Positions 45,261 to 56,586 of a DNA stretch of 64,000 nucleotides are shown here, piece after piece. The position numbers and the translations under genes are program-made. The notes beneath the pieces are model-generated. The model had not been told where the DNA came from and made no database searches. It was given only the letters and a program-made list of their open reading frames with translations. Every line of letters starts with the position of its first letter. Position 1 is the first letter of the stretch. Source of the DNA: Chimonanthus salicifolius (taxonomy: Eukaryota > Streptophyta > Magnoliopsida > Laurales > Calycanthaceae); assembly GCA_013350335.1 (NCBI GenBank), contig CM023539.1, positions 11,470,302 through 11,534,301 on the forward strand, read 5' to 3'.

Positions 45261-45777
45261 AGCCTGGCTGGCCCAGACGGGACTCGAATTGGGTTAACTC
45301 GGGGGCCTGAGCTGAGTCTGCTCGAAGACTCGGCTGAGCCAACTCAGTTGCCCAACTGAGTTGGGGAAAGGGGGAAAAAAGGAGGGAGAAATCCAAGAAA
45401 AGCCATGGAAAACTGAGAAAGGAAGAGAAAAATCAGGAAAAATCGCGTAAAACCAGGAAAAGGAAGGAAAGCAAGGAAAATCGAGTAAGAACAAGGGAGA
45501 ACCGAGAAAAGACAAGGGAAAGGAAGGAAGAAAATGGTATTGAGAAGAAGAACACCTGGAATCGGCCGGAAAGGGAGAGACTCAACGGCTGGAGGCGGAG
45601 ATCCGGCGGCTGGAGCACGGCCTGAAGGTCGTTTGCAGTGTGTGGTTCGGTCGGAGAGTGGGAAGAAGAAGAGAAGAAGATGAAGGAGGCGAGAGAGAGA
45701 GGGAAAACGCCAATTGGGGTGAGGCGGCATTGTGGCGCAAGCGGCTAAAGTGCCACGGAAAGAGGGGTTTAAAAGGG

Positions 45778-46354
45778 TGTAATGACCTGACCCGAATATA
45801 AGGCTTAGGGCTTGACTCAGTGTGATATTGTCCACTTTGGGCCTCACACACAGCTCGAACCAACATGGTTTTGCCTTTGGGCCTGGGCCCACATGGCCCG
45901 GCCCAAAACGCGTCTCACTTGAGTTCAAGTGGGTGGCTTCATATTAGCCCACCCTCACTTCCCTTCCAAACCGATGTGGGACTCCCACATCAGCTTGGTA
46001 GGTACAGGGTATCACAATTACTGCCCCTAAAGCCTCGAGCCGTCCCCCAACTGGACCCGGTCCAGCTCAACAACTCCAGGGAAGGAGGAAAGCCCACACA
46101 GTCCGAGTGTTGAACTCAGCTCTGATACCAAATTTGTAACGACCCGACCCGAATATAGGGCTTAGGGCTTGACTTTGGGCCTCGCACACAGCTCGAACCC
46201 GCACGGTTTTGCCTTTGGCCCTGGGCCCACATGGCGCGGCCCAAAACGCGTCTCACTTGAGTTCAAGTGGGTGGCTTCATATAAGCCCACCCTCACTTCC
46301 CTTCCAAACCGATGTGGGACTCCCACATCAGTTTGATAGGTACAGGGTATCACA
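45778..46354 (-). mobile_element. TRIM retrotransposon, minus strand (LTRs 45778-46016 and 46135-46354)
   Basis: Two LTRs run TGTAA(T/C)GACC to GGTATCACA. GCTCTGATACCA (46119-46130) is the complemented initiator-Met primer-binding site beside the right LTR. AAGGG is duplicated exactly (45773-45777, 46355-46359). Same family and orientation as 24818-25447 (shared GGGCTTAGGGCTTGACT, ACGCGTCTCACTTGAGTTCA, CCGATGTGGGACT). The right LTR lacks the TCAGTGTGATATTGTCC piece, an internal deletion of about 20 bp. Confidence 0.95.
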
Positions 46355-47469
46355 AAGGGTGAGGGTTTTTCAGCCTTTTTTTTTTTTTTTAAACTCTTTT
46401 CAAATGAGTAAGAAGATAGGATTGAAAACTCGAAAAAAATCTCGAATACTGAATGTCGAGCGAGAAAGCGTGTGACTTTTGGACAAATTTTCATGATAAA
46501 TAATATAATAATTATAAAATTACCAAAATGTCTTTCGAGTTCCTGAACTCAAAAATAGGCAAACTGTACCACGGTGTCCACACTCTCCTCACTGCTACCA
46601 TGGTCTTGAAAACAACTCGGAGATCCGAAAATCTCTCCGAAAATTAGAAATTTCAGAATGGGTCATTACATTATGGCTACAACCTTTTATTCGCTCGCCT
46701 TTATGGCTACACCCATTGTTGGCTGGCCTTTATGGCTTCAACCTCTTTTGTTTGCTGAATTTCCGATCTGATTGATCGATGTGATGGCTTCAGCCTTTTT
46801 TGGCATTTAATATGCCCTTGGTTTTTCAGACTATTCGTTGCCTTTATTTATCTCTTATTGTGATTATTGTTTTGCTGGACAATTGATTTACGACCACTGC
46901 CATTTTGTGTTCGCCGCCTGTTATTTTGCAACCAGTCAACGCTGCCTCTTCAACCAAGTTTTGTAGCAAATCAATGTGTCATTTCTTCAACAAATCTTCG
47001 TAACCAGTCGGTGTGCCTCTTTTGCAGTTTAATTTCCATTTCTTCAAGTTCCAAGTTTCGCGTTAATCCACGCTTCAGCTTGCGGGAGCGTGTTGGAATA
47101 TAATTAGGAATTTAGAATAAAGAATTATTATGTGATTAAGTTTCTATATTTGGGTTTATCTATAATCCACACTCGATGAGACAACTTTTTTTTGTTCATT
47201 TTCAACTTAAATAGAGATTTTGATACGAACAACAAAAACATCAAATTTCCATGGCTCGACATAATGCCAAATTTTACAACAGTTGTTGAATGACAACACA
47301 ATGATAAAGCACTAAAAGAGGGATGCAAGTTCATGAATTTTCTAAGAGGGAAGTCACTCAAATACGAGTTCAGCCGTTTAAAATGGAGAAATCTCATAGT
47401 CTGCCTAACATGTGGTCAAAATGGCAATTTTTAGTTACTTGATTTTCATGATCAAAATTAGATGTGTAA

Positions 47470-47720
47470 ATATCAATTTTTAATGATATCGGCAGATATT
47501 ATTCTTTCTCTTCTCTTTTTTTTTTGAAATATTAGTTGTTTTTCATTTTTGGCCTTTTTATTTAAAAAAAAACTGGAAATAAAAAAGAAAATAAAATAAT
47601 ATCAACTGATATCAGTTGATATTTCAAATATCGGCCGATATTATAGCCGATATCAGCAGAATTAAGTACTAATTTTTTTTTTTTAATATTGAGCGATATT
47701 AATGATATCGACAGAGACTA
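47470..47720. repeat. GATATCRRCNGATAT-rich block
   Basis: Many overlapping variants of ATATCGGCCGATATT and TGATATCAGTTGATATT (47490-47500, 47602-47660, 47687-47715). Related words appear at 49850-49875 (CCAATATCTCAGCTGATATT). No ORF. Confidence 0.6.
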
Positions 47721-47875
47721 TAGTGGATCCAATGGATGCGCTCAGAAGGTACTCATGTTTTTCCATTAGATGGTGTAGAGTTAATATAAAGTGATCGATT
47801 TGATCTATTGGAAATTTAAATGGACACCAAGTGTAGAGCATGCTCATTATACTAGTTGTTCTCTTAGAATATTTT

Positions 47876-48003
47876 AGTCATAACATAGATATCTAGAATA
47901 CGCATGTGATAAATTCAAGCCATTCAAATGAAACATGTGAACTAAAATAGATATCTAGAACACGCATGTGATAAATTCAAGCCATTCAAATGAAACATGT
48001 GAA
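47876..48003 (+). repeat. Tandem duplication, 62 bp x 2
   Basis: ATAGATATCTAGAA-ACGCATG, then TGATAAATTCAAGCCATTCA, occurs at 47885 and 47947, nearly identical, so the duplication is recent. Confidence 0.92.
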
Positions 48004-50514
48004 CTAAATTGTAAATTCAACAATAGTGAGGCATTTTGGAGATAAATTTCACTACCATTCTAATCATATGATTTTAATTACTGAGTGATTCAGAAGTCCA
48101 ATAATTGAAATTTCAAATTCTAAGATACATATAAATGATGTCTTATAAGATGAATACAAAACTTAATATTAATCTATATCCTTCTTAAATATCTCTAAAT
48201 TATATAACAATTTTATATAAAATAGGCTACTTACATAAATGGCCTCTCTGGAGTATTCTCCATGAAATTTGAATCATTATCATCAAAGAACAAAATCTTA
48301 TTTATGTAGAGTCAGTTTAACGAGTTCTTTCTCTCCACTTGAAATTATTATAAATTATACTATCAGTTATTCTACAATCTACTATGTATTTTTGACGCAA
48401 CGGGCAAGACCGATCAATAAAAATGACCATTCAGTCAATCGGATCTGGTCAAATCAGGTCAAAATCATGGCAAGGGAAAGTGGGTCCACAAGTGAATGGG
48501 ACAATTCATGGGCACGGTGGCAACCAAGGAACATGTAAGTGGTTTTGCCTTTCTTTTAATAAAAGTAAAGGAACATCATGCTGGCAAGGTTTGGTGGGGT
48601 CAAATGGCCTTGGGAAGGAATTAAACGAAGGATATGGAGAGCACAGAGGCATTGAATTCTGGGTTCGGTCAACAGCAGGGAAGGGAAGGCTGGAGTGCAG
48701 GGACGGTTTGGGTCGGTGCTTGAAAGGGCTGGCAGCGTTGGCGGTGGTTTGGAAGTGGTATCGGGTGAAGGCTGGGCGAACTGAAGGACGGGTGGATCTC
48801 GGTGGAGAGGCAGTGGTGATTAGGCGAGGCTGAGATGCAGAGAAGACAGAGAGAGGAATAGAAGAACAGAGAGGAGAAGGACTGAGAGTCAGAGAAGAGG
48901 GAAGAGAGGAAGAAAGATGAAGTAGAGAAGAAGAAGAAGAAATTCGGAATCCACTGAATAAGGAGGAGAAAGATGAAGATAGGAATAGAGTTGCAGAAGA
49001 ACAGAAAGAGATAAAAAGAGAATTTCTCAATTTGTATTTCATATTCGGTTATTCCTTACAATCGATCACCTACGTCTTTTATACATAATGAAGAGAGAAA
49101 AAAAAAAACAAGAGTACAATAAAAAAAGGAAGGACCTAAATGAAACCGATCCCAATAGGTGGAGATCTGGTTTTACAGGAAACAAATAAAAAAAAGGGGA
49201 ATCTAATAACAATTTTCAAATAATGAAATAAAAATAGATATTTTCTTTATTTCTTCGATTTTCTTGGCCGAATTTTCTGATTCGGCCAAGTTTCCGATTT
49301 CGGGTTGATGCGGGCCGATTCTCGTTCTGCATCTTAGATGTGCTGCATACACTACTTAAATCCAGGACCAAGACAACAGTACCAAGTGATGTGGAATAAT
49401 TTCCTACACTTCCAGTGCCATTCTTACGCTCTATTTTTTTGTTCTTTTACCTCTCACATGGTTGTAACAAACTTTCAGCTTGATCTCCTATTTGGTATTT
49501 ATCAAAAAGACTATCGTTGTTATGATCCAGTTGCACAAAAATTTTGTGTTTTACCTTGTGTTCATTTCCAGAAACAGATTCCCTTTACTCTTATCCACAT
49601 TTTCAACATCCTTCTTCTCCTCTTGTTTAGAAAATTTTCAACTCTTTAGATGACTCTCATTCACCTTTGTCTTGTATTTTTTTTTTTTTATCCACGCAGA
49701 GTCTACCTCTGATGATTATGTATTGTCCCAATTAACGCATGCCACTAGTATGCCACTAGGGGTTAAAATCTCAAAACCCGAGATACCTCCGTCAATTTCA
49801 TAAGTAACGGGCAGAGAAAAAAATTTCAGTTAAGATTGGTTGCAGGCCCAGCCAATATCTCAGCTGATATTTATATTTTTTAAAACAGCCTTTTTCATTT
49901 TTTAAATATTTTTTTCAAAAAAAAAATCACAAAGATTTCTGAAAAAAAAAGAATTTCCTGCTCCCAAATAATAAAGTTCCTGGTACTCCTCTTGAATTCA
50001 ATGTCAAACTTAGGCACAAAGATGGTGATCTTCTTGATAATCCCATGGTTTGTTGTCAATTGGGCGATAGTTTAAAAAAGTGACAGTTTCAAGTAACTAT
50101 CAAATGTATCATATCTTGACTTTTTATTTAATAGATTCTTGAGATAATTTTTGATAGTTTAAAAAGGTGACAGTTTCATTAATTTTTTTTATTAAAGTTA
50201 GAATAGATATTTTAGGATTACATTTGTTAAGTTAGATTAATATATCACACTTTTGTTATATCAATATTGCAAAATTCATGTAAATTCTATAAAAACAGAT
50301 ACAGTACAATAATTATAAATTTTAAGATTAGATTTTGTGAGTTCAAAGTATTTAACGCTCATGCTCTAAAGTAAGAAAAACATGTAATTTTTTTTTTTTT
50401 GAAAAGAAAGATGAAGTTATAAATAAATTATGAGTTGGAAGAATTTGACTCATCTTATCACGTCAAAAACTAAAAAATAAAAGAAGTGTTCATGTAAGAA
50501 TATGTTAAAAATAG
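48004..50514. other. Unassigned DNA with a purine-rich tract
   Basis: 48830-49020 is a long GA-rich tract (plus strand). The open frame opposite it (48506-49042) is Ser/Pro-rich and looks like a composition effect. 48420-49330 may be an LTR fragment (GGCCGAATTTTCTGATTCGGCC at 49266-49287 is a small palindrome). 49330-50514 is AT-rich with nothing recognised. Confidence 0.35.
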
Positions 50515-50664
50515 AAAATATAATGGTTACCTTCGTTTTAGGATCCCTCTAGCAAGGTTTGAACTCTACAGACTAACCTTAGTGATATCTTAAGAGGTAT
50601 AGAGGTTTAGAGGTATCATCCGTGGGGTCTGAGGTTTCCCAAACGTAAATTAAAAAAAAAAAAA
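50515..50664 (+). mobile_element. SINE-like element with poly(A) tail
   Basis: GGTTTGAACTC (50556-50566) resembles a pol III B box, with an A-box-like TAATGGTTACC about 30 bp upstream. The 3' part (GGTATCATCCGTGGGG, GTTTCCCAAACGTAAATT) ends in an A-run (50652-50664). The tail matches the SINE at 51815. The 5' limit and target duplication are not clear. Confidence 0.5.
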
Positions 50665-50665
50665 T

Positions 50666-51814
50666 TAGACTTTTTCCTTAATTGAAAGTACTAGGCCCAT
50701 CATGGTCGTGTCAACACCTAAAAAAGAGAGAAAATGCCACTTTATGTTTGTTGGGTTTCCTATAAAATGCTAATTAAAAGCCATGTATGTTTCTGAATAA
50801 ATTTGTAGAACACGATATGCGTTTTATGAAATGTATCTCGGATGTGGATGTTACTATTTCTTTTTCCTTTTTCTTTATTAGTGCTTATAAATATTTTTAT
50901 ATTTAAGTGAAAAAATTAAAATTAAAGCAATAATAGTGATTTAATTTGATTTTTATAGTTTTGTTTACAAAAAAATGAGATTTATATAAGTTGTTTATCA
51001 TTTTTATTTAAAATGAAAAAGAAATTATAATACTTTATATTGTTTAAGGAAAAAATGACAAGAAGTGATTTTGCAAATGTGCATCGTGGCATTGTCAAAT
51101 AACGACTTTATACAGTAAACTTTATCTAATGTAGTACATTATAAAGTTATAACCTGTCTAAAATAATATCAGCAGTTGGTCCCGACTTCGGACCTATATA
51201 AAATGTAATAAATCTCTCTAACTCATTACTCAATACATTCAGAATAAAATATATATTGTTCCAACTATTTTGCAAAATAATATTCTATACATTGAAAATA
51301 TAAAATTACTGTAAAAGTGACAAATGATCTCACAAACTGATAAGGTGTGTAACTGAATGTGAGTAGGTGAAGATTATTTATTATTTCATAAATATAAAAT
51401 AATATATAAAAAAGATAAATGGACTAAACACTTTATTCTCTACTTAGCATCTAGGGTTTAAAAGAAAGAATAGTAATAGTCTTCAAATTACTATTGGCAT
51501 TCTTTCTCATTTTGATTTGACGCTGCATTCATTATGTGAAGAATAAGATAAAGGAGAGCACTCTGGAAATGTATATGTTCCATGAGCACTTAATTGAACA
51601 AATGTTCCAAGTTCTCAATATTTAAAGATTAGTAAAACTTATCAGAATAGATACTGTCAAAGCAAATATACCCACATATCCAATAGTGATTGTTCACCAT
51701 CACCATCTAGAAGACTAATACTTCTAGATAGGAGAACAGTTGATTTTAAGAGAAATAGCACAAATATTTTATATTTACAAAAGACAAGAGGTAAAAATAA
51801 AAGTAAATAGAGGA
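50666..51814. other. AT-rich intergenic DNA
   Basis: No gene, no strong repeat. Confidence 0.4.
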
Positions 51815-51973
51815 ACTGAAGCTAAATTCAACTGATAATCTTCTGTTTAGAAAGTGGGAGGTGTTAGGTTTAAGTCTCCATAACTTCACCTGATGTGTCC
51901 TAAGAGCAGTGGTATCACCCGTAGGAGTTTTATACTGAGTTTTTCATACATAAATTCAAAAAAAAAAAAAAAT
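51815..51973 (+). mobile_element. tRNA-derived SINE
   Basis: GCTAAATTCAACTGATAA (51821-51838) is tRNA-A-box-like, GGTTTAAGTCTCC (51867-51879) is B-box-like at suitable spacing, and the body GGTATCACCCGTAGGAGTTT leads to CATACATAAATTC plus an A-run (51958-51973). The tail is shared with 50515-50664 and, inverted, with 2009-2045, so at least three copies of the family are in the window. Confidence 0.62.
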
Positions 51974-51974
51974 T

Positions 51975-53119
51975 CAATAAGAAACTTGAATATCACTCAA
52001 CTACACATAAATATTCAAAATACAGCCTTTCATCTTTTAGCTTCAATCCTTTTCCTTTATTTATGTGTATTCACATTAAACAACTATGGTTTAAAAGTTT
52101 ACATGTTTACTCAGAAAATATGTATTATCATAATGAGCGATTCTCAATCTAAATCTTTCAATGTAGGTTTACGTATTTTTTTTATGTAGATATACTTTTT
52201 TATATAAGTTTTTCAGAAAAAAATGTACATGTATATATCTTTATTATTATTTTCAGAATTTTTATATTTTAAAGAGTCCACAAGAGCACATGAATAAAAA
52301 ATTATCTGCTGTGAATTCGTTCGTTGTAAATTGGATGATTATTTTTTTATTGAGTTTATATTTATACTATTTTCTCCCTCACTCTTGAATTTATATCTAA
52401 TTTAATCTCCATTTCGAGATATGCTCACCGTGAGATTAAGTTCAAGTCAAATGAGAAATTGAAATTTATAACTATTATAGTTTGAATTTTGATATAATTC
52501 TTATACAAATTTAAATCTTTAAAATAATTAGCAATTTTATAAAAATAAGCTCTAAAATAGTCATCTAAGTCATAATAAATATATTGACTACTAATAATTT
52601 TTAAAACCTAATTTTTCCCGCCAATGTGGCATTTAAATACTTGTCACGACTTGAATATCATTCATTCCAATATACTTAGTGTTAATAAATCTTAATTGTA
52701 TGTTAACTTATCTTAAAATTTATTATATTTGAGTATTTTGATTCACTGAAAAATAGAATATTCAATCTCAAAAATAGAGTTTTTTTATATTTAAAATAAA
52801 GGAAAATGATATTTATCACTTTTTCAGGTGGACAGTTGTCATCCTCCTATACTATAATTGGGAAAGGAGCCTTGGGAGTTTCAAAGCTTCTATGGAAATG
52901 GCCCCACTTACACAATTATTGTAAAACCCATTCCAAAAGGAGATGTCAAAGAATATGACAATTGTCTCATATTTGGAATCTCATCTCTAAGAAAGATTTC
53001 ATACGTAATTCAGCTAGCCTGACCAAACCACGAGCTTCCGCGTAAGTAGCACATGGCATAAATATATTCCTCTAGATCAAATATCCTGATGCTTTTCATT
53101 ATTCATACTTAATATTACA
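51975..53119. other. AT-rich intergenic DNA
   Basis: Nothing recognised. 52840-53060 has more balanced composition but no supported exon. Confidence 0.4.
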
Positions 53120-54152
53120 GGGTGTTCGTTAGACACCATTTTTTCACACTAAAAGACACCGTTTTTCAAAATTGTCATTTTGTCATTTCATTTTTTAAAA
53201 AATGAAGATTCCTCTGCAACATCCAAATGAATGGTAGAACAGTTTTCATACATTCGAAACATTTGGATGCACATTTTAGAGTAATAGTCCATCATCCGAA
53301 CGCACCTTTATTAGTACTCAAAGATCATTTGGACGCTCATAAGGATCGTTTGAACGATCATGAGAGCACGACTATAATGTGGAGAGAGATTTTCAAATGA
53401 GACAATTTTTTGACCGATTTTTACAAATAAGGTATCAAAATTCATCTATTCTAAATTTTCTGAATTCCAAAACTGCTTTTAAGTGAAAAGAGTATAATTT
53501 TGTACTTAAAAAATCGTACCAAAAGAAACCGCCACGTTTGAAAGCTTGAGTTAAAGGCACAAAAGTTATAGTTGGCAGAGAGGCGGTTTCTCAATCGATT
53601 TCTACAAAGTATCAAAATTCATTTACTTTGAATTTTATGAACTCCGGGACTGATTTTAAGTAAAAAAGGGTATAGTTTTTTGCTTCAAAAATCGTATCTA
53701 AAGAATTAAGAGGGAAGACCATTTTTCTTTAATTCTTCGGGTACGATTTTTAAAGTACAAAACTATACATTTTTCACTTAAAATCAGTCCCGGAGTTCAT
53801 AAAATTTAGAGTAGATGAATTTTGATATCTTGTTTGTAGAAATCAGTCGAGAAATGACATCGTTTAATATTCCCTTTCCACATTACAGTTGTGCTCTCAT
53901 GATCGTTCGGGCAATCTTTAGGAGTGTTCGAATGATCTTTAAGTACTAATAAAGGTGCGTTCGACAATTGAATTTTACTCTAAAATGTGCGTTCGAACGT
54001 TCCGAACGTCTGAATGCACGAAAATTAATCCACCATTCATTCGGACGTTGCGGAGGAATCTTCATATTTAAGGCAAACTGGTAATTTCACACCAATTTTG
54101 AGAAAATGGTGTCTCATGGCAAAAAACAAAATTGGTGTTAAAATGGACACCC
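53120..54152. mobile_element. Foldback element (1.03 kb inverted repeat)
   Basis: The left end GGGTGTTCGTTAGACACCAT and the complement of the right end GGGTGTCCATTTTAACACCA start arms that mirror each other to a centre near 53700. Mirrored words include CTCCGGGACTGATTTTAAGT against ACTTAAAATCAGTCCCGGAG, and GATCGTT-GAACGATCATGAGA against CTCATGATCGTTCGG. Flanks ATATTACA (53112-53119) and ATATTGAA (54153-54160) agree in 6 of 8 bases. No transposase. Probably a non-autonomous MULE- or hAT-type element. Confidence 0.75.
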
Positions 54153-54447
54153 ATATTGAAACTTGGGACCTCTTGTTCCTAAGTCAAAGTGTCGGCAAAT
54201 TAAACTACTCTATGCGAGATACTACCCCTATGAGACAAATTTTGCCATCATTGAATACTATATGCACAAAATCTATCAAATTTAGAACAATTAATTTGAG
54301 TTACATTAGTTTGAATACCATTTATGAACGATGCAACAATGGAATTTGATCATCATAAATAGTTGTAGCACCTGAATGATTTTGCAACAACCGAGCCAAT
54401 GAAAAATCTACTCACTTTTATTAGTCACACTTGATCCAATCCGATAA

Positions 54448-55805
54448 TGTAATGCCCCGTCCCAATACGAGCACGTGATCTCCGAAATATTTTAAAAGTC
54501 GCAAAGGACAGATATTGGGTATATTTTTTTTTTGGAAATGGGGTAATTACCTCCTACTCAACAAACCACAAGTTCACAATGCTAAGAAAACATAACAAAC
54601 AACCATAGACTAACCAAATATGGTTATACAGTCATCCAAACAAACATGTAATAATAAGTCCATGCATACTAGAGTCTCTTAAATTTAAAACATAAGCATG
54701 AACATAAATGTCCAACTACTACTGCTCTTCCCTAGGTGCTTGCTCAAGGGGCCCGATTGGCCCCTACGCGATCGGGGTACCTGAAAGGTAAGGGGTGAAC
54801 TAACCAGCCCAGTGAATGGATAAAACATATCACATGTCAGGAACATAACAGGTATCACATGTATAAAATATAGTGAACATCATAATAGAAAGAATATCTT
54901 TGTACATGAGTACTCAAATATACTACTAACCAATGGTCCCACTGACCAGTCCGAGACATCACCTCTATAACTCACAATAGTCCTCCAACAACTCTGGTCT
55001 CCCTACCAATACAAACGGGGGACCATACAATATACAACCGCCTCAACTGCCGGAATGCAACGGGAAAATCCGCATCCCCTATGAGGGCTTGACCGCCGGA
55101 GTATAATGGGGAAGTCCTCCCAACAACCAAACCATCATATCATCATAAACATATACACATGTAAACAACTCCTCCACCTCAATACACAACGGCACATTTC
55201 TCGTTGCGGGTTACCTCCCATGCATGCACATAATGTCATAATCAAGTATAACAATATAAACATGTGCTGATGTAATAAACTAAGATCAATAATATACTTC
55301 ATCATGGTCTAAAAGGCACATAACATGTTCTTAAACACATACCTCTATGTCCAATATGTGATTACATTTGCATCTTATGGGTAAACAAGCAATGTATCAT
55401 AGCATCTTCCAAATATCAAGTTTAATATCAATTTATCCAGTTAAAGTTTCCCACAATAACATATAGTGGATAGAAATGCACCAGAATAGACCTCTTGCCA
55501 CATAATCATTCTCAACGGTTCACCTTTACCGAGTGACTTAATAAATAGAGGGTTATATTCGGATCACTTCATGTCCGGAAATATATAATTGATATATGCA
55601 ATGCATGCTAAAACTGTGATGAGTCCCCTCACAGTGTGTGGAGTCGAAAATCCGAAGTGACTAAGTGACTTGACGGGTTGAAGGGAGCTCAATCTGATGA
55701 AAAAAGGAAGAACGAATAAGTGAATACGATAAGATGGGCTAAAAAGAAACTGGAGTGAAAACAAAACTGGACTAGGCCCATAGTCCAAGGATGTGTGCAA
55801 CATTA
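54448..55805 (-). mobile_element. Long LTR-like element, truncated copy of the 43674 type
   Basis: Starts TGTAATGCCCCGTCCCAATA and follows the 43674 copy through CAACAAACCACAAGT, TACAGTCATCCAAACAAACA, GATCGGGGTAC, GAACTAACCAGCCCAGTGAA and the tandem-repeat zone (one unit, 55033-55125) to GGGAGCTCAATCTGATGA. Beyond about 55760 homology stops. CAACATTACA at 55796-55805 could be its deleted end, but no target duplication of GATAA was found there. Confidence 0.62.
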
Positions 55806-56580
55806 CAGCCCAATTCTTAATCTCCCTAACATGCCAATACAAAACCAACTCATTCAAACCTGCATGTTAGTTTGTCATATACAAGAGATATACAACATTT
55901 ATACACAGCAATACACACATCATATTAAACTAAACCGTATCATTGCATTGATAATAAAATGTACATTGAGTACATATGGTGTTTGCTAGGGAGCACTATG
56001 GATGCTTAGTAAAAATACCAAAATTATAGTTTTCCTAAACAACTAAGAACTATCCTAAGCAGGGCCATCCTGAGGGGGTACAGGAGGAGGAGGAGATGGA
56101 GTATCTGGAACTCGATCAGAAAAGGAGATAGCAGCAACTAGATCCTGAACAGTCAATCGGATACTTTCTGGACTATTTTCAAGATAGTCCATTCTCCTTG
56201 TTAGTTGGAATACCTATCTGTCCAGATTATCTAGAGGGGAGTGCTCATACTCTTCTATTTCATCAGAGTCTCTCCAGAAATCGTCTGAGTCATCCCTCTC
56301 CTCTTCACTGTCAACATGGTCTTCGTTTCTGGTTCTACAACCATTATCCTTATCTGCTTCTTCTCTCATTTCCTCTATTAATTCATCGAGGATGATACCT
56401 TTGTCAACTATGGGATCTTCTCTTACCTCTGGTCAAGATTCCGGTTAATCCTGAACATACACAGGATTTTTAGCGCTTGACCCAGGGCACGATCGAGAGG
56501 CAGACCTTTTGGTTTGTTTGGCCCATCGACTAGCACGACTGGATTCGCCACTCTCTATAGTGGTCTTGGGACGTGACAGA
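55806..56580 (-). pseudogene. Unrecognised retroelement-like coding relic, acidic then proline-rich
   Basis: On the minus strand from about 56627 a frame reads SRASRWAKQTKRSASRSCPG, then after two stops an acidic stretch (ILDELIEEMREEADKDNG; EEERDDSDDFWRDSDEIEEY) and an end reading VPDTPSPPPPVPPQDGPA followed by a stop near 56055. Acidic and proline-rich parts of this kind occur in plant retroelement gag proteins, but no named domain is visible. It joins directly to the Copia gag relic at about 56590, where TCTATAGTGGTCTTG is duplicated (56555, 56587). Confidence 0.35.
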
Positions 56581-56586
56581 GCTGCT

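Larger units (their letters stand above)
43674..46670 (-). mobile_element. Long LTR-like element, target duplication TTATG, carrying a TRIM
   Basis: It begins TGTAACGCCCCGTCCC and ends GAATGGGTCATTACA. TTATG is present on both sides (43669-43673, 46671-46675). The left 1.3 kb is homologous to 54448-55790 (GCCCCGTCCC, CACAAGT, CAGTCATCCAAACAAACAT, CGATCGGGGTAC). By analogy with 27557-31970 the LTR reads on the minus strand. It contains a 94-bp tandem repeat, a GGGCC-rich repeat zone (45050-45260) and a purine tract (45360-45540). No coding region or second LTR. Without the TRIM it is about 2.4 kb. Confidence 0.8.
42150..47166 (+). mobile_element. Non-autonomous Copia-like LTR element, host of a nested insertion
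   Basis: The 5' LTR at 42150-42359 starts TGTTGGAATATAATTAG and ends TTTTTTACA. TGGTATTAGCC (42360-42370) follows as the primer-binding site. The 3' LTR starts at 47091 with the same TGTTGGAATATAATTAG after the polypurine-like GCTTGCGGGAGCG, and is cut short at about 47166 after roughly 75 of 210 bp. The own interior (42360-43673 and 46676-47090, about 1.7 kb) encodes nothing recognisable as gag or pol. It holds repeated words such as GGCCTTTATGGCTACAACC on both sides of the nested insertion. Confidence 0.82.

Noticed and set aside
45344..45928. 194-codon minus-strand frame
   Set aside because: It crosses the boundary of a TRIM into a purine-rich part of the host LTR and so cannot be one gene.
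48506..49042. 178-codon Ser/Pro-rich minus-strand frame
   Set aside because: It is the complement of a GA-rich tract; extreme composition and no recognisable domain.
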